Made by a program: the position numbers and the translations under genes | Part shown: one piece after another, positions 11,427 through 22,795 of the stretch | Layout: each line of letters starts with the position of its first letter | Position numbering within the stretch: position 1 is the first letter of the stretch | Origin: Acidobacteriota bacterium | GTDB taxonomy: Bacteria; Acidobacteriota; Blastocatellia; Pyrinomonadales; Pyrinomonadaceae | Length of the DNA stretch: 64,000 nt | Direction of reading: 5' to 3' | Assembly: GCA_019242475.1 (NCBI GenBank) | Contig: JAFAVK010000052.1 | Coordinates: 55,359 to 119,358, forward strand | The notes under the pieces: generated by a model | What the model saw: the letters and a program-made list of their open reading frames with translations, nothing else | Database searches by the model: none | Told to the model about the DNA's origin: nothing

Positions 11427-13730
11427 TCAGGTTCGCGTGCGTGAGAGCATGTAGAGCCCCGCGGCGGAGAAGAGCGCGGGCGGCGCCCAGGCCGCGAGAG
11501 AGGTCGAGATGAGGCCGCTCGAACCCACCTGCTGGGCCACGCTCATCAACCCCAGGAAGAGTAGGCCGACCCCTATCCCGAAGCAGAGCGCGAGCAGCGT
11601 CCCGCGCCGGCCGAAGACGAAGGCGAGGGGGGAGCCGACGAGAATCATGACGAGCGGCAGGAAGGGCTCGACGAGCCGCCGCTGGAGCGCGACGGCGAGC
11701 GGCTGCACGTTCACCCCGCGCTCCTTAAGCGCTTTTATGTAAGCGCTTAAGTCCTGGAAGCTGAACTCCATCGGGCGGTTAAGACCGGAGTTGAAAGCCT
11801 CAAAGGCCTCGGCCTCGACCGCCACACGCGACTGGTGCGCGTATGTGACCCCCCCGCCGACGAAATCCACCACCTCCGCCTCGCGCATCTCCAGAGTCAT
11901 GCCGGCGGCCGGCGCGGCGGCCGGCGCCAGGTATATCCTCTCCAGATGCAGTGCCTCCCGGTCGAAATTAAAGACCACGAGGTCGGACAGTTCGCCGCCC
12001 GGCCCCGAAGGGCTGTAATTGTATATGCGCCTGGAATCTGCGCTCGCGACCCAGCGGCGCCCCTTCTGCGCCTCCGCCTGCGCCCCGCCGCTCCGAATTA
12101 CCCCGCGCAGCGCGTTCTGCCTGCGGTTGGCCTCGGGCATGACCTTGTCCTGCAGCAGCCAGACGCACGCGCCGAGGAGCGTCGCGAAAAACAGGCAGGG
12201 CAGGATGAAGCGGTAGACGCTCTGCCCGCTCGACCACCAAGCGACCGACTCGTTCCGCCTCGACATCAGTGCGAACGTGACGAGTGAGGAGAGGAGCGCC
12301 CCCACGGGCGTCACCGCGAGACACGCGAAGGGCAGAAGGTACAGAAGGTAGCGCAAGACCAACGACGGCGCCGCGCCGTGTGCGGCGATGAACTTGATCA
12401 ACTCGAAGAGCGTGAAGATCAGGAAGATCGAGACCAGCGCCGAGACGATCAACAGAAAGTTGGCCGCCAGAGATTTAAAGATGCTCTTGTCGAGCAGACC
12501 GAGCAGCGCGACGTAACGCCCACGCGCCTTCGCCTCCCTTCCCACTCCCTGTGTCTTGTGCAGCTTACCCGCGGGTCTATAGACGGGGAGCGCGAAGGAC
12601 CAGCGCCTTGTGAAAAGCAGCAGGAAACCCGCACACACGGCCGTGCAGAAGGCGAGCCAGGAGCCCAAAACAGGCGGGACAGTCCCCGCGCGCCCGAGCT
12701 GCTCCCCCGCGAGCGAGAGAAGGTAGTAGAGCAGCATCGCCGTCAGCGAGAGCAGAACCCCTTTCGAGCGCCCCCCGCGCACGACTCTCAGCCCCAGCCC
12801 CGCACCAAAAAAGGCGAAAATAATCGGGCAGAGCGAAAGAGTCAGCCTTCTGTGCAGAACGATGTCGGCTTCCCTTCTGTCCGAAGGATCCTTCGAGTTC
12901 CGTCTCCTCTCCGAGAGCCCCTCCCAGCCCAGCTCGTCAAGCTCCGGCTCGCGCTCGCGCATGCGCCGCGTGAGAGAGCCCCTCCCGAGGTCTAGGCGCT
13001 CGTCCCTCAGGCGCATGTTCGCCGAGCGCTCTATCGTGACGTGCGCCCCCTGCGCGAAGGCTTCGAAGCCGCCCGGCGGCAGCGTCGTCAAAAGCGCGTC
13101 CTCCAGCACGAGTTCGGCCTGCTCCCCCGAGAAGTCGAGCCTGCCGCTGCGCGCCGTCACGAGGCGCACTCCCCCTCCCTCCTCCCACTGTATGAAAATC
13201 TTCCCCCAGAGCCCCCTCTCTTTATCCCCCTCGCGCACGTATACGACCTTGCCGGGCATCCCCGTGTAGAAGCTCCTCGGCTCGACGGGCGACTCCAGGC
13301 GGTACAGGGCCGCCTGGAGCCCTATGTCCCTCAGGTTCTGTGCGGCGACGGGCGAGACAACGAAGGCCATGTAGAAGTTCAGAAGGCTCAGGAGCGCCCC
13401 CAGAAACATCAGAGGGGCGATGATCCTGAAAGTCCCTACGCCTGCCGCGCGTATTGCGACCAGCTCGCTGTCCTGCCCGAGCTGTCCGAAACCCGTGGAG
13501 GCTCCCACGAGGACCGAGGTCGGAAGCGTGAAGATGAGTATGCTCGGCAGAATGTTCGCGGCCACCTGCAAGGTCAGGTGCATCGGCGTTTCGGTCGAGC
13601 CCAAAACCTCCGCGAACTTGGCCGTCTGCTGTATTAAGAGTATTGCGGAGAGGATCGTGAGCGAGAGCAGAACGTAGGGCAAGGCGGCGCCGATTAGATA
13701 CCCGTCGATGGCTCTCCAAGGTCTGCTCAA
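11427..13730 (-). CDS. LptF-LptG fused permease (LPS export ABC permease, two YjgP/YjgQ units in one polypeptide)
   Basis: Two successive permease units: IDGYLIGAALPYVLLSLTIL...QDSELVAIRAAGV and LLGLLDKSIFKSLAANFLLIVSALVSIFLIF...MSRRNESVAWWSSGQS...VEPFLPLVMILVGSPLAFVFGRRG. Confidence 0.85.
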   Translation of the reverse strand: MSRPWRAIDGYLIGAALPYVLLSLTILSAILLIQQTAKFAEVLGSTETPMHLTLQVAANILPSILIFTLPTSVLVGASTGFGQLGQDSELVAIRAAGVGTFRIIAPLMFLGALLSLLNFYMAFVVSPVAAQNLRDIGLQAALYRLESPVEPRSFYTGMPGKVVYVREGDKERGLWGKIFIQWEEGGGVRLVTARSGRLDFSGEQAELVLEDALLTTLPPGGFEAFAQGAHVTIERSANMRLRDERLDLGRGSLTRRMREREPELDELGWEGLSERRRNSKDPSDRREADIVLHRRLTLSLCPIIFAFFGAGLGLRVVRGGRSKGVLLSLTAMLLYYLLSLAGEQLGRAGTVPPVLGSWLAFCTAVCAGFLLLFTRRWSFALPVYRPAGKLHKTQGVGREAKARGRYVALLGLLDKSIFKSLAANFLLIVSALVSIFLIFTLFELIKFIAAHGAAPSLVLRYLLYLLPFACLAVTPVGALLSSLVTFALMSRRNESVAWWSSGQSVYRFILPCLFFATLLGACVWLLQDKVMPEANRRQNALRGVIRSGGAQAEAQKGRRWVASADSRRIYNYSPSGPGGELSDLVVFNFDREALHLERIYLAPAAAPAAGMTLEMREAEVVDFVGGGVTYAHQSRVAVEAEAFEAFNSGLNRPMEFSFQDLSAYIKALKERGVNVQPLAVALQRRLVEPFLPLVMILVGSPLAFVFGRRGTLLALCFGIGVGLLFLGLMSVAQQVGSSGLISTSLAAWAPPALFSAAGLYMLSRTRT

Positions 13731-13780
13731 AGGGAACTCCGGTTCGGAAACTCTTGCGAAGCTACCGCAAGTCGCGCCAG

Positions 13781-14539
13781 CTAAATGTGCGAGGCAGACA
13801 CTTTCCCCGCGCGCGGCTCCCTTTCGAGAGCCCTCCTGACGAGCCTGCGTGAGGTCTCCGCAACGACACGCCTCCCCTCCTCCGAGGCGCCTTCGAAGCT
13901 CAGAGACCAGGCCCCAGGGCCTTCTCGACGCGTGGACGAGAGGAGTTCAAAAGCCTCCGCGCCGAGCGTCTGTGCGCCGCCCTTTCGGCAGTTCTGACAC
14001 CAGATGACGCCCTCGTGCGAGATGTAACGCTGCCCACGGAAGGATTCGCCCAGGGGCGTACCGCAGTCGCCGCAGCTCTTAAAATCGGGCAGAAATCCGG
14101 TCAGCCTCAAAATCCAAAGCTCTGTATAGGCGTTGACGGCGGCCGCGCGCCCGGGCGCGCCGGCGAGAAAGTCCACGCACGCGCGTAGCATTTTAAAGAG
14201 TTTTTCGTCTGCGTGGTGCGGGGGCGCAAACTCCTTCACCAGTTCGAGGATGTATACGAGCCCCTCGAAGGTTTCGGGGCTCTTCGAGGCCTGGAAGTAG
14301 GATTTGACGATCTCCGCGCCCTTGATTGTCACCAGTTCGCGGGTCTCCTTCTCAAAGAAGGTCAAGTGTATGAGTGTGAAGGGCTCGAGGCTCGCCCCGA
14401 ACTTGCTCTTCAGGCGCCGTGCGCCGCGCGCGACGCCGCGCACGAGCCCTGCCTTCTCCGTCATGCAGAGCACAATCTTGTCCGCGTCGGCCAGTTTAAA
14501 TGTCTGTAGGACGATGGCCTGAGTTTCGACTAAACCCAT
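13781..14539 (-). CDS. recO: DNA repair protein RecO
   Basis: TQAIVLQTFKLADADKIVLCMTEKAGLVRGVARGARR; CGDCG...CQNC zinc ribbon. Confidence 0.9.
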   Translation of the reverse strand: MGLVETQAIVLQTFKLADADKIVLCMTEKAGLVRGVARGARRLKSKFGASLEPFTLIHLTFFEKETRELVTIKGAEIVKSYFQASKSPETFEGLVYILELVKEFAPPHHADEKLFKMLRACVDFLAGAPGRAAAVNAYTELWILRLTGFLPDFKSCGDCGTPLGESFRGQRYISHEGVIWCQNCRKGGAQTLGAEAFELLSSTRREGPGAWSLSFEGASEEGRRVVAETSRRLVRRALEREPRAGKVSASHI

Positions 14540-14567
14540 TACCTTGTTCGAGTTGGGCGGACGGTGC

Positions 14568-14738
14568 CTACCAGGGCACGAAGTAGAGCAGCCATGCCAG
14601 CGCGAAGCCGACGCAGACGAATTCGAGGAAAATCTTCAGGCCGTAGCGCAGGCGGCCGCCCTCGCCCTCGCGGCCGACGACGCCGAAGACGACCGCGACA
14701 AGCAGCGCGAAGAGAACCATCAGAGTAAAGTGTATCAA
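14568..14738 (-). CDS. Small membrane protein (TTG start, TTGA overlap with upstream stop)
   Basis: LIHFTLMVLFALLVAVVFGVVGREGEGGRLRYGLKIFLEFVCVGFALAWLLYFVPW, two TM segments. Confidence 0.6.
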   Translation of the reverse strand: MIHFTLMVLFALLVAVVFGVVGREGEGGRLRYGLKIFLEFVCVGFALAWLLYFVPW

Positions 14739-15106
14739 GCCTTCCTCCCTGCCCTTATGTCGAACGCGTCGAGCGCCAGGATGAGGTTGAGCAGGCCCGA
14801 GACCATCAGGAAGACGCTCCCGTACTCGGAAGTGGCCTGTTCCGGCCGCTCGTTCACGGCCAGCCCCGCGAAATTCGAGAGCAGGTAGAGAATCCCAGAC
14901 CCCATGTCGCAGAGGCCGAAGAGGCTTGAGAGAAGCCCCTCGCCAGTCTCTCTCAGGCCGTAAATGTGCCCCCCGATGGAGACGCCCAGCACGAACATCA
15001 GAAGGATCGTCAGGGCACTGGCGACTCCCCTCCAGACGCGGCCCTGCACGAAGTGTCCCAGTCCAGGGACTAGCCAAGCCAGAAAACCGACCAGCCAAGG
15101 GCTCAT
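14735..15106 (-). CDS. Small multi-TM membrane protein, DUF6677-like (ORF open to 15247)
   Basis: MSPWLVGFLAWLVPGLGHFVQGRVWRGVASALTILLMFVLGVSIGGH. Confidence 0.65.
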   Translation of the reverse strand: MSPWLVGFLAWLVPGLGHFVQGRVWRGVASALTILLMFVLGVSIGGHIYGLRETGEGLLSSLFGLCDMGSGILYLLSNFAGLAVNERPEQATSEYGSVFLMVSGLLNLILALDAFDIRAGRKA

Positions 15107-15203
15107 AGCAAAAGTGTCTACTCCTCTCCGTATCTTTGACGCTTCTTCAAAATCTCTTGTCGAACAGTCTCTAACAGAAGTCTCCATAGGTGCGTTATCG
15201 GAC

Positions 15204-15815
15204 TCAATCTGCCTTGGGCGTTCTCTGATAATAAAGGCCGAAGGCACAGGGACGGCAGACTCTTCGATTTAGAGCATCTACGACATCCCTCCCGTCGTTG
15301 ACCCCCTCGCCGCACTCCGCGCAGCTTATACGCCCGCGCGGCCTTCCAGGCATTTCAAACTCATCTAATTCGAGGCGGACAGACTCTATTTTGAAGAGCG
15401 CGGACGCGTCCAAATCTCTGTAGGTTAACATCTGCCGCTCCTTCTTACCTACACCTGCCGGGTAGAGCGCGTCCGCCAGCTCCCTCGACTCCTCCTTCGC
15501 CGCAATCCTGAAGGCAAGACCCTCGGAAAGGTTCAGAAAAGTCGCCGCGACCTTCCCGTAATTCAGAAACTTGAGACTTCTCTTCCCGAGTCTAACGCTC
15601 GTCACCGCGCTGACCGCGTCTGTCACGCAGCGGTCTATCTCCACCCAGACCAGAAGCCTCTTCCGGTCTACGCCGCGCGGGTCTTCTATTCCCGTCAAAC
15701 GACACCCAAGAACGGCCATTCTAACACCCAGGACCTGGCCCGGGCAGACGTGTCCGTGAAGGCTTCCGCATTCTTCTATTAAAGCATCCAGATTCGCCAG
15801 ATAATCAGCCTGCAT
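15204..15815 (-). CDS. FmdE-family protein with C-terminal zinc ribbon
   Basis: CGSLHGHVCPGQVLGVRMAVLG, IDRCVTDAVSAVT, CAECGEGV...CRPC. Confidence 0.8.
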   Translation of the reverse strand: MQADYLANLDALIEECGSLHGHVCPGQVLGVRMAVLGCRLTGIEDPRGVDRKRLLVWVEIDRCVTDAVSAVTSVRLGKRSLKFLNYGKVAATFLNLSEGLAFRIAAKEESRELADALYPAGVGKKERQMLTYRDLDASALFKIESVRLELDEFEMPGRPRGRISCAECGEGVNDGRDVVDALNRRVCRPCAFGLYYQRTPKAD

Positions 15816-15939
15816 CTTACCTACAGCTCCGGGGAGCTAAGATTCAACTTTAAGGGCCGAACCATCGTTCAAGCTCTTCTTTAATTGTCGGCGCGACGAC
15901 AAACTTGAGGTTTCAGTTTAACTTCGACTCGCCCCCGCA

Positions 15940-17151
15940 CTAATAAAGAAGATACTTCTGACGTGCCTTTTCAAACTCCGACAGCTCTGCGTGCCAGGAG
16001 CGCTCGATATCCTCCAGAGAATCCCCCCTCTCAAAAGAGATTCGTAGACGATCCGTGCCGGATATCACGTCGAACGGGTTCTTATCGTAGACGTACTCGT
16101 AAGGCGGCTCCTTCCAACGAAAATCCTCTCCGTAGAGATCAAAAAAGGTCTTCACAACCGCCAGCCCCGTCACGACCGGCCGCAGTCCGAGCCGTTCGAG
16201 CACGTGTATCTGCACCCCGCCGCAGGTCACGCCGGCGTGCTTCTGAAAGGTCGGCAGGAAATTGTTGGGGCGGAAACGGACGCCGGGCAGCCCTATCGAT
16301 TCGAGCTTCCGTGCAAAAGCCCCAGCCTCTACATACGGTGCGCCGACCAGCTCGAAGGGGCGCGTCGTCCCCCTCCCTTCCGAAACCTGCGTGCCTTCGA
16401 GGTGTACCGTCCCCGGAAAAACTGTCGCAGAGTCGAGCGTGGGCATGTTCGGGGAAGGCAGAACCCACGGAACGTCCGTCTCGTCAAACCAGAGTTCGCG
16501 CGACCAGCCGTCCATCCTCAAGACCTCTAGGTCGCAGCCGATCTCCCAATGCTCGTTGAACATCTTCGAAAGCTCGCCGGCCGTCATCCCGTGACGCGTG
16601 GGGATTTGAAACTGCCCCACGAACGACTCGAACCCGGACTCAAGCAGATTTCCCTCGACCGCGACGCCGCCTATAGGGTTCGGACGGTCACAGACTATCA
16701 CGCGCTTGCCCAGCCTACGCGCCACGCGCATGCAGTTCGCGATGGTGTAGACGAAGGTGTATATGCGGCATCCGACATCCTGTAGGTCGCAGACGATGTC
16801 GTCCACCTCCCTCAACATCTCCTCCGTCGGCTCACGCGTCTCGCTGTAGAGCGAGTAGACCGGAAGCCCCGTCTCGACGTCGCGCGTGTGCGGCGTCTCG
16901 ACCATGTTGTCCTGTACGTCGCCCCTGATTCCGTGCTGCGGGCCGAAGAGTGTCGTCAGGTTCACGCCCTCGACCGACTTGAGCACATCCGCGGAGTGTC
17001 TCAACTGATGATCGACCGAAGCCTGATTACAGACCAGCCCGACCCTTCTACCATTTATCAGATCGGCCCGCTCCTTACAGAGCTTTTCGATCCCTAGGAC
17101 GACCTTTCGCTCACTCTTCAAACTCTTCCCCTCCAACCTTTTAAATAACAA
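15940..17151 (-). CDS. DUF1343 protein, NamZ-like exo-beta-N-acetylmuramidase
   Basis: VGLVCNQASVDHQLRHSADVL, LFGPQHGIRGDVQDNM, VCDLQDVGCRIYTFVYTIANCM, DRPNPIGG. Confidence 0.85.
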   Translation of the reverse strand: MLFKRLEGKSLKSERKVVLGIEKLCKERADLINGRRVGLVCNQASVDHQLRHSADVLKSVEGVNLTTLFGPQHGIRGDVQDNMVETPHTRDVETGLPVYSLYSETREPTEEMLREVDDIVCDLQDVGCRIYTFVYTIANCMRVARRLGKRVIVCDRPNPIGGVAVEGNLLESGFESFVGQFQIPTRHGMTAGELSKMFNEHWEIGCDLEVLRMDGWSRELWFDETDVPWVLPSPNMPTLDSATVFPGTVHLEGTQVSEGRGTTRPFELVGAPYVEAGAFARKLESIGLPGVRFRPNNFLPTFQKHAGVTCGGVQIHVLERLGLRPVVTGLAVVKTFFDLYGEDFRWKEPPYEYVYDKNPFDVISGTDRLRISFERGDSLEDIERSWHAELSEFEKARQKYLLY

Positions 17152-17180
17152 TTGCTCACATGCAGCTCAAATTAGCTGCG

Positions 17181-17909
17181 TTATCGGACGCGAGCGGAAG
17201 TCGCGTTGAGAAACGATTTGAAGATGTTGGCCGAGAGCCTGTCTCTCTCCCAGCCTATCTCCGGATGCCACTGCACGCCCAGAGCCCAGCGACCCTCCCT
17301 CACATCCTCGACCGCTTCGACCAGCCCGTCCGAACTCCAGGCCGAAGCCTGTAAGCCCTCGCCAATCTGTTCGAGTGCCTGATGATGATGGCTGTTGACC
17401 AGGGTCGTGGCCTCCCCTGCAAGGCCCGCCAGGAGGCTCTCAGGCCGTATTTGGACGCGGTGCGAGTGCCTGTCGCGCGGCGCGCCCTGTTCGTGTTTGT
17501 GCGCCTTCGGCACTTCGGAGGCGATGTCCTGAATCAGGCTCCCTCCCCTATAGACGTTCCAGACCTGCATCCCGAAACAGATGGCCAGAAGCGGCAGGCG
17601 CCTCCCCTCCGCCTCCTTCAAAACGAGCAGGTCGGTCTCGTCCTTCAGAGGATGTACCGGCCCCAGTTTCGCGTGCGGCTCGCGCCCGTAACGCAGAGGG
17701 TCTACGTCCGAGGCGCTGCCGGGCAGAAGTACGCCGTCCAGCCGCTCGACAAGTGCCCTAATCAGCTCCGGGTCGGGGATGAGCGGGATGTGTACCGGCA
17801 CTCCCCCGGCCGCGGCCACCGCCTCGCCGTAGTGCCGCGCGAGGTAGAACCTCTCCGTCTCCAATTCGTGGCGCATCGTGATCCCGATGAGGGGTCTTCC
17901 GTTAGCCAA
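17181..17909 (-). CDS. Class I glutamine amidotransferase-like (gamma-glutamyl-gamma-aminobutyrate hydrolase family)
   Basis: RPLIGITMRHE, GVLLPGSASDVDPLRYG, LAICFGMQ, VQWHPE. Confidence 0.85.
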   Translation of the reverse strand: MANGRPLIGITMRHELETERFYLARHYGEAVAAAGGVPVHIPLIPDPELIRALVERLDGVLLPGSASDVDPLRYGREPHAKLGPVHPLKDETDLLVLKEAEGRRLPLLAICFGMQVWNVYRGGSLIQDIASEVPKAHKHEQGAPRDRHSHRVQIRPESLLAGLAGEATTLVNSHHHQALEQIGEGLQASAWSSDGLVEAVEDVREGRWALGVQWHPEIGWERDRLSANIFKSFLNATSARVR

Positions 17910-18019
17910 AATCTCTTATCTCCTCCGGGCATTCATGATAACCCAAATCTTCCCGCCTGTCCGTCCGTCCGCGCCCGCACAGAGATTTGAAAGGCACACG
18001 CGCCGACTCCGCGTCCCGC

Positions 18020-18049
18020 TTGACTTCGCTTCTCGCCAGTTTCTATAGT
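18020..18049 (+). promoter_or_regulatory. Predicted sigma70-type promoter for hslVU (TTGACT-N18-TATAGT)
   Basis: TTGACT 18020-18025, TATAGT 18044-18049. Confidence 0.55.
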
Positions 18050-18063
18050 GCTACCCTTACGTT

Positions 18064-18609
18064 ATGAGCCGCCCCGAGAGCAAGATTCGCAGCACCACCA
18101 TCCTCCTCGTGCGCCGCGGCAACCGCGTCGCGCTCGCGGGCGACGGCCAGGTCACGCTCGGCGACACGGTCATGAAGAGCGGTGCGCGCAAGGTCAGGCG
18201 GCTCTACAACGAGAAGATTCTCGCGGGCTTCGCGGGCGCCTCGGCCGACGCCTTCTCCCTCCTCGCGCGCTTCGAGGCGAAGCTCGAACAGTACCACGGG
18301 AACCTCGAGCGCGCCGCCGTCGAGCTGAGCAAAGAGTGGCGCACGGACAAGATTCTGCGCCACCTGGAGGCGCTCCTCATCGTCACGGACGAGAAGACTT
18401 CCTTCCTCCTCTCGGGCAACGGCGACGTGATCGCGCCCGACGGGGGCGTGCTCGCCATCGGCTCCGGCGGGCCTTACGCGCTCGCGGCGGCGCGCGCGCT
18501 CTTAGAGCACACCGAACTCGGGGCGCGGGAGATTGCCGAGCGCGCCCTGCAGATCGCCGGCGAAATCTGCATCTACACGAACCAGAACATCGTCATCGAA
18601 GAGATTTAA
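18064..18609 (+). CDS. hslV: ATP-dependent protease subunit HslV
   Basis: [49 protein letters not shown]. Confidence 0.95.
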   Translation: MSRPESKIRSTTILLVRRGNRVALAGDGQVTLGDTVMKSGARKVRRLYNEKILAGFAGASADAFSLLARFEAKLEQYHGNLERAAVELSKEWRTDKILRHLEALLIVTDEKTSFLLSGNGDVIAPDGGVLAIGSGGPYALAAARALLEHTELGAREIAERALQIAGEICIYTNQNIVIEEI

Positions 18610-18648
18610 AACGCCGCGCCGTGCGCCGACTTTAAAACACGAGTTCTT

Positions 18649-20072
<1,424 letters not shown>

Positions 20073-20073
<1 letters not shown>

Positions 20074-21239
20074 TGAAGGCGACAGTGAAGGCACAAGGCA
20101 CAAGGCACAAGGCAAAGGGCACAAGTGTGGGCGCGGTACGCGTTCGAAGTTTTTCCCTTTTGATTTTTGCCTTGTGCCTTGTGCCTTGTGCCTTGACGCT
20201 TGCCGGCTGCGGCAAACGCCGGCCGCCGCAGCCGCCGGTCGAGAGAGTCCCGCAGCGCACGGAGCTTCTCTCCGGCGTGCAGCGCGGCAACCAGGTCATC
20301 CTGAACTGGCCCGCGCCGCGCCGCAACGCCTCCGACGAGAGCGTCCAGAGCATCAGGAGGGTCGATGTCTACCGCCTCGCCGAGGCCATCGACGACCCCC
20401 TGCCCCTGACCGAAGAGGAGTTCTCCGCGCGCGCGAACCTCATCGGCTCGGTCACCTCCGAGCAGATCGCCGGGGCCAAAGAGACGCTCGCATACACGGA
20501 CGAGCTTTCGCTCTCCGAGCCCGTGCGCCTGCGTTACGCCGTGCGCTACGTCAACTCCGCGGGGCAGCGCGCCTCCTTCTCGAACTTCCTCCTCATCGAG
20601 CCGGCCGCGAGCGTCAGCCAGCCGCCGGTCGTCGCACAGAACCCGGAGGTCAGGGAGAACGCCGTCACCGTCCGCTGGGAGGCGCCCGCCGCGAACGTCG
20701 ATAACACGCGGCCCGCGAACCTGCTCGGCTATAACGTCTACCGCTCCGCGCGCTCGCAGAACGCGCCGGCCCAGACGCCTCTCAATTCGAGGCCGGTCAA
20801 CGCTCTGAGCTTCGCCGACCAGACCTTCGCCTTCGGCGAAGAGTACGTCTACGTCGTCCGCGCCGTCTCGCTCGGCACGGGCGGCGAGCCGGTCGAGAGC
20901 CTCAACTCGAACCCCGTCCAGGTCACGCCGGAAGATAAGTTTCCCCCCGCGGCCCCGACCGGCCTGACCCTCGCCGCCGCCGCGACGCCCCTGCGCATCT
21001 CCGTCTTCTTCGCGGCCAACCAGGAGCGCGACATCGCCGGCTACAACGTCTTTCGCTCCACAGACCCCGCCCTGCCGAAAGACCAGTGGACGAAGCTCAA
21101 CCGGAATCTGCTGGAACGCACGACCTTTCAGGACGAGGCCGTCAAGTCAGGGCAGCGTTATTACTACTACGTCACGGCCGTCGATAAGGCCGGCAACGTC
21201 TCGAACCCTTCCGACGTGCAGTCCGAGACCGTCCCTTAA
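20073..21239 (+). CDS. Fibronectin type III domain lipoprotein
   Basis: [18 protein letters not shown] lipobox; repeated FnIII segments (VTVRWEAP...[20 protein letters not shown]); TGATG overlap with hslU stop. Confidence 0.8.
20088..20194. repeat. Heptad inverted-repeat element A (AAGGCAC unit)
   Basis: 29-nt perfect arms 20088-20116 and 20166-20194, each about four 7-bp units; 49-nt spacer. Confidence 0.95.
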
Positions 21240-21262
21240 GTCTCTCCAGAGCTTCAAACAAG

Positions 21263-22072
21263 ATGAGAATCTGCCGCTTCACAGACCCTTCGACACAGCG
21301 CCCCGCCTTCGGCGCCATAGAGGGCTCGGAGGTCTTCAGGCTCGAAGGTGACCTGTCCGCGGGGAACCTCTCCCTCGAACGCTCCGAGCCCTCCATCCGA
21401 CTCTCCGACGCGCGGCTTCTGCCGCCGGTCACGCCCTCAAAAATCGTCTGCGTCGGGCGCAACTACCGCGAGCACGCCGCAGAATTGGGGAACCCGATGC
21501 CTTTAGAGCCGCTCCTCTTCCTCAAAGCGCCTTCGACCATCGTCGGCGACGGCGATTTGATAGAGCTTCCCGAATTGTCCCGGAGGGTCGAGCACGAGGG
21601 CGAACTCGCCGTCGTTATCGGACGGAGGTGCCGCCGCCTCCCGCCCGACGAAGACCCGCTCGCCTACGTCCTCGGTTATACATGCCTCAACGACGTGACC
21701 GCGCGCGACCTACAACGCAAGGACGTGCAGTTCACACGCGGCAAATCCTTCGACACCTTCTGCCCCGTCGGCCCCTACATCGTCACCGGCCTCGACCCTT
21801 CCGACCTCAAAGTCGAGACGCGCGTCAACGGCCAGGTGCGCCAGAGCGGCCGCACCAGCGCGATGGCCTTCCCCGTCGCGCACGTCATCCGTTACATCTC
21901 GCAAGCGATGACGTTGGAGCCGGGAGACCTGATCGCGACGGGGACGCCCGCGGGGGTCGGGCCGCTCCTCGACGGCGACGTGTGCGAGGTCGAAGTTGAA
22001 GGCATCGGGACGCTCCGCAACACCGTCCGGGCACGCGCGCCTGAGCCGAAAGAATCTCTGACGGACGTTTAA
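21263..22072 (+). CDS. Fumarylacetoacetate hydrolase family protein
   Basis: [62 protein letters not shown]. Confidence 0.9.
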   Translation: MRICRFTDPSTQRPAFGAIEGSEVFRLEGDLSAGNLSLERSEPSIRLSDARLLPPVTPSKIVCVGRNYREHAAELGNPMPLEPLLFLKAPSTIVGDGDLIELPELSRRVEHEGELAVVIGRRCRRLPPDEDPLAYVLGYTCLNDVTARDLQRKDVQFTRGKSFDTFCPVGPYIVTGLDPSDLKVETRVNGQVRQSGRTSAMAFPVAHVIRYISQAMTLEPGDLIATGTPAGVGPLLDGDVCEVEVEGIGTLRNTVRARAPEPKESLTDV

Positions 22073-22079
22073 GTATTCG

Positions 22080-22577
22080 ATGAAGGAAGGCGGGACAGAA
22101 CCGTTCGAGATCGTCGTCCGCTCCTGCAAACACGACGGCCGCGTCCACCGCAGTTGGCCCGCGCGCGTCGCGCGGCGCGAAGGCTCCCTCGTCGTCCTCG
22201 ACGCCTTCTTCGCGGAGGAGATAAGGCACGCACTCATCGGCACCATCGAGGCGGGGACTCTGAGCACCGAGTTCTTCTGGACGGATCGCTGGTACAGCGT
22301 CTTCCGCTTCCAGTCGCCCGACGGCCGCCTCCTCAAGTTCTACTGCAACGTCAACACCCCGCCGACCTTCGAGTCCGGCGCACTCACCTTCGTAGACCTC
22401 GACGTTGACGTTCTCGTTCAACCCGACCACTCCTTCGAAGTCCTCGACGAGGATGAGTTCGAACGTCACGCGGAGCTTTATCAATACCCAGACCTGTACC
22501 GCTCCAACGTTAAGAAAGCACTCGACGAGCTTCGAGGTTTAATCGAGAACAGGCAGTTCCCCTTCGACTTCGCATGA
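22080..22577 (+). CDS. DUF402 domain protein
   Basis: FYCNVNTPPTFESGALTFVDLDVDVLVQPDHSFEVLDEDEFERH. Confidence 0.8.
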   Translation: MKEGGTEPFEIVVRSCKHDGRVHRSWPARVARREGSLVVLDAFFAEEIRHALIGTIEAGTLSTEFFWTDRWYSVFRFQSPDGRLLKFYCNVNTPPTFESGALTFVDLDVDVLVQPDHSFEVLDEDEFERHAELYQYPDLYRSNVKKALDELRGLIENRQFPFDFA

Positions 22578-22670
22578 CTCTCAAGTATCCGTGGAACGTG
22601 AGCCTGAGCCTTTTGCATAACTCGAAGCTTACCCTTTACGTTCGAAAAGTCGTCCCCCGCCGGCGGCCTC

Positions 22671-22716
22671 AGGTAAGAGTTGAAGGGTCGGCGCGCCGAC
22701 CCTTCAACTCTTACCT
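22671..22716. repeat. Perfect 46-bp palindrome with no loop
   Basis: aggtaagagttgaagggtcggcg / cgccgacccttcaactcttacct. Confidence 0.95.
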
Positions 22717-22795
22717 TTCAAGCTCCATCTCAAACGCCGCGCGTGTACAAATCCCCGCTTATCATTCATAATCCCGCGGCGTTACTTCTCGACCT

